From RUG11551 sp045586185 (GTDB lineage: Bacteria > Planctomycetota > Planctomycetia > Pirellulales > Thermoguttaceae): a stretch of 10,146 bases of DNA. Position 1 is the first letter of the stretch. Each line of letters starts with the position of its first letter. The position numbers and the translations under genes were made by a program. Of the stretch, positions 1 through 4,843 are shown one piece after another. The stretch is from positions 1 through 10,146 of the forward strand of contig JAZMZV010000113.1 in assembly GCA_045586185.1 (NCBI GenBank), given 5' to 3'. Under the pieces are notes generated by a model, which had not been told where the DNA came from, did no database searches, and saw only the letters and a list, made by a program, of their open reading frames with translations.

Positions 1-25
1 TGATTTTTGGAGGCTTCCGCATTGT

Positions 26-69
26 CTTGACGGCTATCGCCGTCAAGTCGTAGCCCGAGGACGGGCTAC
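26..69. repeat. Two adjacent perfect hairpins with 4-base loops
   Basis: CTTGACGGC (26-34) pairs with GCCGTCAAG (39-47) around a TATC loop. GTAGCCCG (50-57) pairs with CGGGCTAC (62-69) around an AGGA loop. Both stems are perfect, their sequences are unrelated, and only two bases separate them. No T-run follows on either strand, so they do not look like intrinsic terminators. Confidence 0.7.
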
Positions 70-117
70 ATCCAAGGGACGTTATCTCCTACGCAATACG
101 GTACTTCACCCTTCGAA

Positions 118-172
118 CAAAGCGTAACTACGTTCGCTGCGCGAACTCCGTTACCGCCTTTCATTTCTTCGC
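118..172 (+). repeat. Dispersed 55-bp repeat, copy 1
   Basis: By hand alignment this segment matches 4701-4755 at 49 of 55 positions without gaps. Both begin CAAAGCGTAACT and share CCGTTACCGCCTT followed by CATTTCTT. Copy 1 contains a small hairpin, GTTCGC-TGC-GCGAAC (132-146), which copy 2 lacks because three adjacent bases differ. Parts of the same sequence recur near 7713-7774, where a GGCTCGCC hairpin sits between the two halves. Confidence 0.7.
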
Positions 173-178
173 AAACTC

Positions 179-202
179 CTCCGCATCTCCGCGTCTCCGC
201 GT
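179..202 (+). repeat. Tandem octamer CTCCGCGT x3
   Basis: Three 8-bp units in a row: CTCCGCAT, CTCCGCGT, CTCCGCGT, followed by GAG. A related octamer triplet lies at 4055-4078 and is likewise followed by TGAGTTTT-like sequence, so this is a recurrent module. Confidence 0.6.
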
Positions 203-210
203 GAGATTTT

Positions 211-237
211 CCGGGGGCTTACGCACCCCGGCTCGCC
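211..237. repeat. GGCTCGCC-linked hairpin, copy 1
   Basis: CCGGGG (211-216) pairs with CCCCGG (226-231). An inner GC/GC pair closes a TTAC loop, with one bulged A. The stem runs into GGCTCGCC (230-237). Copies 2 and 3 are at 4811-4836 and 7732-7758. The stem here is nearly the same as copy 3 and unrelated to copy 2. On the minus strand the loop reads GTAA, a GNRA-type tetraloop. Confidence 0.65.
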
Positions 238-250
238 TAGTTTTTTAAAA

Positions 251-277
251 CTTTGCGGACTTCGCGAACTTTGCGTG
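251..277 (+). repeat. Tandem nonamer CTTTGCGNN x3
   Basis: Three 9-bp units: CTTTGCGGA, CTTCGCGAA, CTTTGCGTG. The same unit type recurs at 4750-4776 and, inverted, within 4011-4030. It occurs only between genes in this window. Confidence 0.55.
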
Positions 278-289
278 AGGCTTCCTTTT

Positions 290-310
290 GCGGACTTACG
301 TCCGCGATCC
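290..310 (-). repeat. GGATCGCGG hairpin family, copy 1 (inverted)
   Basis: GCGGAC (290-295) pairs with GTCCGC (300-305) around a TTAC loop and runs into CCGCGATCC (302-310). On the minus strand this reads GGATCGCGG followed by the rest of a hairpin. It matches two plus-strand copies at 3977-3998 and 4107-4126, which share GGATCGCGG but have different stem sequences. Confidence 0.55.
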
Positions 311-387
311 AGTATGGTTTTCGGCTGCGGCGCCAGATTATTAGCGGAACATTGGACAAGGAGGCGGCAAGCCGCCGCACTCCCAGT

Positions 388-420
388 CGCAAGCGCTCCC
401 CTCAAGATGAGCGCTTTGCG
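388..420 (-). repeat. Imperfect long hairpin downstream of carB
   Basis: On the minus strand CGCAAAGCGCTC and GAGCGCTTGCG form an 11-bp stem with one bulged A around a 10-base loop. It starts about 33 bases after the carB stop codon. It could mark or protect the carB mRNA 3' end, but no U-tract follows, so I do not call it an intrinsic terminator. Confidence 0.4.
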
Positions 421-423
421 CCA

Positions 424-451
424 ATTGCTAATTACTAATTGCTAATTGCTA
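424..451 (-). repeat. Heptamer array A (CAATTAG family, 4 units) at the carB stop codon
   Basis: Four consecutive 7-bp units on the plus strand: ATTGCTA, ATTACTA, ATTGCTA, ATTGCTA. On the minus strand this is a CAATTAG/TAGCAAT repeat that begins directly after the carB TAA (453-455); the stop codon itself merges into the repeat pattern. A 15-bp stretch (436-450) is an exact inverted copy of bases in array D (3904-3918), upstream of the carB promoter. The two arrays therefore bracket the carB unit in opposite orientation. Confidence 0.8.
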
Positions 452-452
452 A

Positions 453-3400
453 TTAACCGTAGTATTCCTGCAAACTGGTAACGGTGAACTGGGCGCCGTT
501 TTCTTTCATGTAGGCGATTGCCTGCGTGTAGGCGTTGGCGGCGCGGATGGTTGTTACCAGCGGGATGGAGTAACGAATCGCGCCGGCGCGGATGCTGACT
601 TCGTCTCGCGTCGGGCGTTTGCTGGACGGGCTGTTGATAATCAGCTGAACCGTGCCGTCGATCATGCGGTCGATGATGTTGGGGCGGCCTTCGGAGACTT
701 TCTGAATCAGCTCGCATTCAATTCCCCACGACTGCAGCAGGTTGGCGGTGCCGCGGGTGGCGATAATCTTGAATCCCATATCGACAAACTTCCGGGCGAC
801 TGGTTCCAGGTGCGCTTTGTCGTCGTCTTTAACGGAAATGAACACGGACCCCTCGGTCGGGATTTTGCTGCCGGCGCCCATTTGCGACTTGGCAAACGCG
901 GCGGCGAAGGAATGGTCGATGCCCATGACCTCGCCGGTCGATTTCATTTCGGGGCCGAGAACGGCGTCGACGCCCGGGAACCGATTGAACGGGAAGACGG
1001 CTTCTTTTACGCCGACGTGCGAGAACTTCGGGAATTCCAGGCAGTTGAGCTCTTTGAGCGTATAGCCCATCATGACCTTGGTCGCGATGTTCGCCAGTTT
1101 GACGCCTGTTACTTTGGAGACGAACGGGACGGTTCGGCTGGCGCGCGGGTTGACTTCCAATACGTAAACGGTACTGTTGTTTTTGACCGCGTACTGAACG
1201 TTCATCAAACCCTTGACGTTGAGTTCCAGCGCCATGCGGCGGGTGGAGTCTTTGAGTTCTTCAATAACCTCCGGGGCGAGCGTTTGCGGCGGAATCGAGC
1301 AGGCAGAGTCTCCGGAGTGAATGCCCGCCTCTTCGATGTGTTCCATAATGCCGGCGATGTAAACGTCGGTTCCGTCACAGACGCAGTCGACGTCAACTTC
1401 AATCGCGTCTGACAGGAACCGGTCGATAAGAATCGGGCGTTCCTCGTTAATCTGGACGTCTGCCTTGGTTGCGTAGACGAGCAGTTCAGACCAGTAGTTT
1501 CGCAAGTCGGCTTCTGAATAGACGATTTCCATTTTCGCGCCGCCGAGTACGAAGCTGGGACGCATTAAAACCGGATAGCCGATCTTTTCCGCCTTGACGA
1601 TAGCGTCGTTGAGTTCGTACGCCGTTGTATTGGGCGTTTGACGAATGTTGAGCTTCTGCAGCATCGCGGAAAAGAGTTTGCGGTCTTCGGCGGCGTCGAT
1701 GGATTTGACGCTCGTTCCCAATACCGGGACGCCGACTTCGACCAGCTTGTTGGCGATGTTGAGCGGGGTCTGACCGCCGAACTGAAGAATCACTCCAATC
1801 GGCTTTTCCCGGCGCACGACGCCCAAAACGTCTTCGACCGTCAGCGGTTCAAAGTAAAGACGGTCTGACGTGTCGAAGTCCGTCGAGACGGTTTCCGGGT
1901 TGCAGTTCATCATGATAGCCTGATAGCCCAGTTCTTTGACGGCGAACGCAGCGTGACAGCAGCAGTAGTCGAACTCGATGCCCTGTCCGATTCGGTTGGG
2001 GCCGCCGCCGAGAATGAGGACTTTCGGCGTTTCGGACGTTCGCGTTTCGTCTTCGCCCTCGTAGGTGGTGTAGTAGTACGGTGTAACAGCTTCGTGTTCG
2101 CAGGCGCACGTGTCGACCAGTTTGCAGACTGCGTCGATGCCCTGATCCAGACGGCGGCGGCGAACGTCTTCTTCCGAAACGCCGAAGATTTCCGCCAGAC
2201 GGTTGTCGGAAAAGCCCATCTTTTTCGCTTCGAGCATTTCCGGCGCCGACAGCTCTTCAAAGTTGAGCGTCTGCAAATGCTTGTCTTTGTCCATAATGAG
2301 CTTGACGTTTTCCAGCCACCAGCGGTCCATCTTGGTAATGTCGAAAATCTCGTCGATGGAAATGCCCTCGTAGATGGCGCGGCAGATGGCGAAGAACTGC
2401 TCTCGCGTCGGCGTGGACATCTTGCGAATCAATTCGTCTCGCGTTACAGGCTTGTCCAAATCCGCCTTGTTGACCAGAGCGTACCGCTTCGTTTCCATGG
2501 AACGGACGCCTTTCTGCAGCGCTTCGCAGTAGGTTCTGCCGATTGCCATGACTTCGCCAACGGACTTCATGGAAATGGTCAGCGTCTCGTTTCCGCCGGG
2601 GAACTTTTCAAACGCGAAACGCGGAATCTTGATAACGACGTAGTCGATTGTCGGCTCGAAACAGGCGGACGTCGTTTTGGTGATGTCGTTTTTGAGTTCG
2701 TCGAGCGTGTATCCGATAGCGACTTTAACAGCGATTTTCGCAATCGGGAACCCGGTCGCCTTGGACGCCAGCGCGGACGAACGGCTCACGCGCGGGTTGA
2801 GTTCAATGGCGACCATTCGCCCGGTGTCTGGATGCTGAGCGAACTGCAGGTTGCAGCCCGCCGCCTTAAGTCCGATAGCTTCGACGATTTTTTTGCTGTC
2901 TTCAACCAGCTTGGCGTACTCACGGTCGGTCAGCGTTTGTACCGGAGCGACGGTAATCGAGTCTCCGGTGTGAACGCCCATGGGATCCTGGTTTTCAATC
3001 GAGCAGACAACGACGCAGTTGCCGGCGCTGTCTCGCATGAGTTCCATTTCCAGCTCTTTCCAGCCCAAAAGGGACTCTTCAATTAGAATTTCATGAACCA
3101 TGGACGCGTCCAAACCGCCTTTGGCGATGGTCATGAACTCTTCGCGGTTGTACGCCACGCCGCCGCCTGTTCCGCCCAAGGTGAACGCTGGTCGAATAAT
3201 GCACGGCAATCCGACGTAGTCCAGAGCCTTGAGCGCTTCGTCCATGTTGTGCGCCAGGTCAGAGCGCGGCAGGTCGACGCCCGCAGCCGCAACGGTGGCG
3301 CGGAAATCTTCGCGGTCTTCCGCATGGTGAATGACTTCCGCGTTTGCGCCGAGCATTTCAATTCCCAACTCGTCCAAAACGCCCATTTCCGCAACCTTGA

Positions 3401-3698
3401 ACCCGAGGTTGAGCCCCGTCTGACCGCCCAATGTGGGGAGAATGGCGTCTGGACGCTCTTTACGCAAAATAGCCGCTAACATTTCGGGGGTTAGCGGCTC
3501 AATATACGTGTGGTCTGCCATAACGGGGTCGGTCATAATCGTTGCCGGATTGGAGTTGACAAGAACGACCTCGTATCCTTCTTCTTTTAACGCCTTACAG
3601 GCTTGAACTCCTGAATAATCGAATTCGCACGCCTGACCGATAACAATAGGTCCAGCGCCAATAATACAAATCTTTTTAATGTCTGTTCGTTTGGGCAT
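453..3698 (-). CDS. carB: Carbamoyl-phosphate synthase large subunit
   Basis: CarB makes carbamoyl phosphate from bicarbonate, ATP and ammonia (delivered from glutamine by CarA), for pyrimidine and arginine synthesis in the cytoplasm. The 1081 residues fit the family length (about 1073 in E. coli) and look intact. The N-terminal carboxyphosphate half has the dinucleotide-like GAGPIVIGQA (14-23), RPAFTLGGTGGG (169-180) and the ATP/metal motif E299-x-N301-P-R303. A linker or oligomerisation region covers roughly 405-550. The carbamate half repeats the layout with GGGPNRIGQG (564-573), RPSFVLGG (713-720) and E848-x-N850-P-R852. The last ~135 residues form the MGS-like allosteric domain. Position 721-726 reads AKMEIV where E. 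coli has RAMEIV, a small deviation. The start is fixed by the conserved MPKRTDIK N-terminus; no Shine-Dalgarno sequence is visible. No carA lies in the window. Heptamer arrays lie at both ends of the gene. Confidence 0.98.
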   Translation of the reverse strand: MPKRTDIKKICIIGAGPIVIGQACEFDYSGVQACKALKEEGYEVVLVNSNPATIMTDPVMADHTYIEPLTPEMLAAILRKERPDAILPTLGGQTGLNLGFKVAEMGVLDELGIEMLGANAEVIHHAEDREDFRATVAAAGVDLPRSDLAHNMDEALKALDYVGLPCIIRPAFTLGGTGGGVAYNREEFMTIAKGGLDASMVHEILIEESLLGWKELEMELMRDSAGNCVVVCSIENQDPMGVHTGDSITVAPVQTLTDREYAKLVEDSKKIVEAIGLKAAGCNLQFAQHPDTGRMVAIELNPRVSRSSALASKATGFPIAKIAVKVAIGYTLDELKNDITKTTSACFEPTIDYVVIKIPRFAFEKFPGGNETLTISMKSVGEVMAIGRTYCEALQKGVRSMETKRYALVNKADLDKPVTRDELIRKMSTPTREQFFAICRAIYEGISIDEIFDITKMDRWWLENVKLIMDKDKHLQTLNFEELSAPEMLEAKKMGFSDNRLAEIFGVSEEDVRRRRLDQGIDAVCKLVDTCACEHEAVTPYYYTTYEGEDETRTSETPKVLILGGGPNRIGQGIEFDYCCCHAAFAVKELGYQAIMMNCNPETVSTDFDTSDRLYFEPLTVEDVLGVVRREKPIGVILQFGGQTPLNIANKLVEVGVPVLGTSVKSIDAAEDRKLFSAMLQKLNIRQTPNTTAYELNDAIVKAEKIGYPVLMRPSFVLGGAKMEIVYSEADLRNYWSELLVYATKADVQINEERPILIDRFLSDAIEVDVDCVCDGTDVYIAGIMEHIEEAGIHSGDSACSIPPQTLAPEVIEELKDSTRRMALELNVKGLMNVQYAVKNNSTVYVLEVNPRASRTVPFVSKVTGVKLANIATKVMMGYTLKELNCLEFPKFSHVGVKEAVFPFNRFPGVDAVLGPEMKSTGEVMGIDHSFAAAFAKSQMGAGSKIPTEGSVFISVKDDDKAHLEPVARKFVDMGFKIIATRGTANLLQSWGIECELIQKVSEGRPNIIDRMIDGTVQLIINSPSSKRPTRDEVSIRAGAIRYSIPLVTTIRAANAYTQAIAYMKENGAQFTVTSLQEYYG

Positions 3699-3710
3699 GA
3701 TATTTGGTAG

Positions 3711-3738
3711 TTAGGAGTTAGGAGTGAGGAGTGAGGAG
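3711..3738 (+). repeat. Heptamer array B (TTAGGAG/TGAGGAG, 4 units) in the carB leader
   Basis: Four 7-bp units: TTAGGAG, TTAGGAG, TGAGGAG, TGAGGAG, flanked by the degenerate heptamers TTGGTAG and TTGGAAT. The array ends 12 bases before the carB start codon, where a ribosome-binding site would be expected. On the transcribed minus strand it reads CTCCTAA-type sequence, which is the complement of a Shine-Dalgarno rather than a Shine-Dalgarno. Confidence 0.8.
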
Positions 3739-3783
3739 TTGGAATACGTGGTCAAAAGGCAAGGACAGATGCTAAAAAAATCA

Positions 3784-3811
3784 CTACTGCCTACTGCCTA
3801 TTGCCTACTGC
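3784..3811 (+). repeat. Heptamer array C (CTACTGC, 4 units)
   Basis: Four 7-bp units: CTACTGC, CTACTGC, CTATTGC, CTACTGC. The array lies about 25 bp downstream of the carB -10 box, inside the predicted transcript leader. It is related to array F (7614-7641), which has CTAYTCC-type units. Confidence 0.8.
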
Positions 3812-3835
3812 CTTCTTCCCCATCCATTTTGTCTA

Positions 3836-3863
3836 ATTATAGCAAAGAGAAAGATTCTTTCAA
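3836..3863 (-). promoter_or_regulatory. Predicted sigma70-type promoter of carB
   Basis: On the minus strand TTGAAA (3858-3863) and a perfect TATAAT (3836-3841) are separated by 16 bp. This is a near-consensus housekeeping promoter pointing at carB. Transcription would start near 3829 and give a leader of about 130 bases that includes heptamer arrays C and B. The call rests on consensus matching only. Confidence 0.65.
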
Positions 3864-3891
3864 GGACGGGGAGCGGGAGAAATAGAATTAT

Positions 3892-3919
3892 CAATGAGCA
3901 ATGAGCAATTAGCAATTAC
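3892..3919 (+). repeat. Heptamer array D (CAATGAG/CAATTAG, 4 units)
   Basis: Four 7-bp units: CAATGAG, CAATGAG, CAATTAG, CAATTAC. The array starts about 28 bp upstream of the carB -35 box. It belongs to the same family as array A at the other end of carB but in the opposite orientation, with 15 bp exactly shared. Confidence 0.78.
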
Positions 3920-3976
3920 GCTTGCGGCGGAAGCCCCCGAACAACTTTTGAACGTGGAATACCAGTTTGCCCTGCT

Positions 3977-3998
3977 GGATCGCGGCTGTTTCAGCCGC
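3977..3998 (+). repeat. GGATCGCGG hairpin family, copy 2
   Basis: GGATCGCGG (3977-3985) overlaps the perfect hairpin GCGGCTG-TTT-CAGCCGC (3982-3998). The 9-base lead-in is shared with the copies at 290-310 and 4107-4126, while the inner stem differs and stays complementary. Confidence 0.55.
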
Positions 3999-4010
3999 CG
4001 AAGAAATATA

Positions 4011-4030
4011 AAGCCGCAAAGAACGCAAAG
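4011..4030 (+). repeat. Left arm of 20-bp inverted repeat around the orphan gene
   Basis: AAGCCGCAAAGAACGCAAAG is the exact reverse complement of 4759-4778. The arms enclose about 730 bp containing the AT-rich membrane-protein gene. Similarity continues outward on both sides to a CTTCGGCGG-like sequence. The arm consists of two of the CTTTGCGNN nonamers read backwards. Confidence 0.65.
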
Positions 4031-4054
4031 ACATTTTTAAAACTTCGCGAACAT

Positions 4055-4078
4055 CCTCCGCGCCTCCGCAGCTCCGCG
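4055..4078 (+). repeat. Tandem octamer CCTCCGCG x3
   Basis: Three 8-bp units: CCTCCGCG, CCTCCGCA, GCTCCGCG, followed by TGAGTTTT. It is a second copy of the octamer module at 179-202. Confidence 0.55.
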
Positions 4079-4106
4079 TGAGTTTTTTCGAGCGCTTATG
4101 AAATCC

Positions 4107-4126
4107 GGATCGCGGGTTCCACCCGC
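4107..4126 (+). repeat. GGATCGCGG hairpin family, copy 3
   Basis: GGATCGCGG (4107-4115) leads into GCGGGT-TCC-ACCCGC (4112-4126), a perfect 6-bp stem. It lies 22 bp beyond the stop codon of the AT-rich membrane-protein gene. Confidence 0.5.
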
Positions 4127-4148
4127 CATATTAAACAAATTTTTCAAT

Positions 4149-4643
4149 TTAAAGGATAATAATATAAGAATTATACGTTTCGTATGCAACGCAATAAGCA
4201 ATTATAATGCAAATGTTTGAAATGGCAGCTATTCCAAAAGACTTTAATTGGGTTTGCCAATACATATAAATATTTGTCAACGTTTGCAAAATACAACATA
4301 ACGCCATCAAAATCTCAACTAAACGGCAAAACGAGTGATTCGAAATGGCGCTGCCCATGATCCCTATATTAAAGCCAAAGAAATAGGTTAAAATCCTGAT
4401 ACAGGGAAACGCAATCGTTGTTATCATCGTAACAATCAGAATTCTGGTTAAAAATGAATCTTGATTCTCATTAGATTCTATGACCGGAGGAATGCTGGAA
4501 ATCGGTATTAATAGAGGGATAAGCGTTATAGAGATATACATAAACCTATAGCTTACCAAATGAGACTGCGTCGAAAAGATAATTAGAATTATTATCGAAA
4601 TTGACAAAAATATATAATTAACGCTTCTCATGATAATACTCAT
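4149..4643 (-). CDS. Orphan multi-pass membrane protein, AT-rich
   Basis: I do not recognise this 164-residue protein. It is very rich in Ile, Leu and Phe, with five likely membrane-spanning stretches (about 8-26, 34-54, 66-89, 106-128, 136-154) joined by short polar loops, and no cleavable signal peptide. It would sit in the inner membrane. The DNA is clearly more AT-rich than carB or the 858-residue protein gene and uses ATA, AGA and AGG codons freely, which hints at foreign origin or relaxed selection. A second Met at residue 5 is an alternative start; neither start has a good Shine-Dalgarno sequence. It stands alone between repeat-filled gaps and inside a 20-bp inverted-repeat pair. It could be a small transporter-like or phage- or toxin-related membrane protein, or a decaying gene fragment. 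Coding status is moderately likely; function is unknown. Confidence 0.5.
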   Translation of the reverse strand: MSIIMRSVNYIFLSISIIILIIFSTQSHLVSYRFMYISITLIPLLIPISSIPPVIESNENQDSFLTRILIVTMITTIAFPCIRILTYFFGFNIGIMGSAISNHSFCRLVEILMALCCILQTLTNIYMYWQTQLKSFGIAAISNICIIIAYCVAYETYNSYIIIL

Positions 4644-4681
4644 TTGTATGGGAAAGCGATGTTAATCGGCGGCTGGAAACA

Positions 4682-4703
4682 TTGAACCGCTAATGCGGTT
4701 CAA
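4682..4703. repeat. Perfect 9-bp hairpin, TAAT loop
   Basis: TTGAACCGC (4682-4690) pairs with GCGGTTCAA (4695-4703) around TAAT. It lies about 40 bp upstream of the orphan membrane-protein start and overlaps the beginning of the second 55-bp repeat copy. No T-run follows on either strand. Confidence 0.65.
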
Positions 4704-4755
4704 AGCGTAACTTCGTTCGCTGCGCTCTCTCCGTTACCGCCTTCCATTTCTTTGC
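4701..4755 (+). repeat. Dispersed 55-bp repeat, copy 2
   Basis: It is 49/55 identical to 118-172. It is preceded by a perfect hairpin (4682-4703) and runs into the CTTTGCGNN nonamer triplet. The two copies lie about 4.6 kb apart in the same orientation, on either side of carB and the orphan gene. Confidence 0.7.
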
Positions 4756-4778
4756 GTACTTTGCGTTCTTTGCGGCTT
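4750..4778. repeat. Nonamer triplet and right arm of 20-bp inverted repeat
   Basis: Three 9-bp units, CTTTGCGTA, CTTTGCGTT and CTTTGCGGC, occupy 4750-4776. The last two plus TT (4759-4778) form the exact inverted partner of 4011-4030. Confidence 0.65.
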
Positions 4779-4810
4779 AAAAAACTTCGGCGGTAGATGC
4801 CAACGCAAGC

Positions 4811-4836
4811 CCACGGGTTTACACCCGTGGCTCGCC
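4811..4836. repeat. GGCTCGCC-linked hairpin, copy 2, just after a stop codon
   Basis: CCACGGGT (4811-4818) pairs perfectly with ACCCGTGG (4823-4830) around TTAC, running into GGCTCGCC (4829-4836). Only 7 bases separate it from the stop codon of the 858-residue protein gene (4844-4846). In that mRNA it forms a GC-rich 3' hairpin with a GUAA tetraloop. Without a U-tract it is more likely an mRNA-end stabiliser or REP-like element than an intrinsic terminator. Confidence 0.6.
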
Positions 4837-4843
4837 TTCATTT

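Larger units (their letters stand above)
1..452. other. Non-coding repeat mosaic downstream of carB
   Basis: I find no convincing gene in this stretch beyond the carB stop codon. It is a string of repeats: two back-to-back perfect hairpins (26-69), a 55-bp dispersed repeat (118-172), an octamer triplet (179-202), a GGCTCGCC-linked hairpin (211-237), a nonamer triplet (251-277), a GATCGCGG-type hairpin (290-310), a short palindrome around 363-376, a longer imperfect hairpin (388-420) and a heptamer array (424-451). Short open frames here run through these repeats and show no protein-like features. What lies to the left of the window is unknown. Confidence 0.75.
3699..4148. other. carB leader and upstream region with repeats
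   Basis: No gene is supported between carB and the orphan membrane protein. Reading away from carB, the region holds heptamer array B (3711-3738), array C (3784-3811), a strong sigma70-type promoter for carB (3836-3863), array D (3892-3919), two GGATCGCGG hairpins (3977-3998, 4107-4126), a 20-bp inverted-repeat arm (4011-4030) and an octamer triplet (4055-4078). The predicted carB leader is about 130 bases and contains arrays B and C. Confidence 0.7.

Noticed and set aside
151..438. Small proteins on either strand in the left non-coding region
   Set aside because: The frames run through hairpins and tandem repeats, are Arg-rich and low in complexity, and have no ribosome site.
810..1412. 200-codon plus-strand open frame inside carB
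   Set aside because: Antisense to the MGS-like and carbamate-half coding region of carB; no independent support.
1953..3086. 377-codon open frame on the plus strand, antisense to carB
   Set aside because: It lies wholly within carB, whose protein is conserved end to end. The open frame follows from carB codon usage and has no recognisable protein features or ribosome site.
2163..3698. Defective carB suggested by AKMEIV in place of RAMEIV at 721-726
   Set aside because: A neighbouring Lys keeps a positive charge, the catalytic RPSFVLGG and E-x-N-P-R motifs are intact, and the frame is full length. Judged to be normal family variation.
4011..4778. Insertion sequence
   Set aside because: The inverted arms are present, but there is no transposase frame and no target-site duplication, and the arms consist of a repeat found elsewhere. 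Kept only as a finding.
4811..4836. Rho-independent terminator after the 858-residue protein gene
   Set aside because: The stem is good, but the transcribed strand continues with GCTTGCG rather than a U-run. The same objection applies to the hairpins at 388-420 and 7732-7758.
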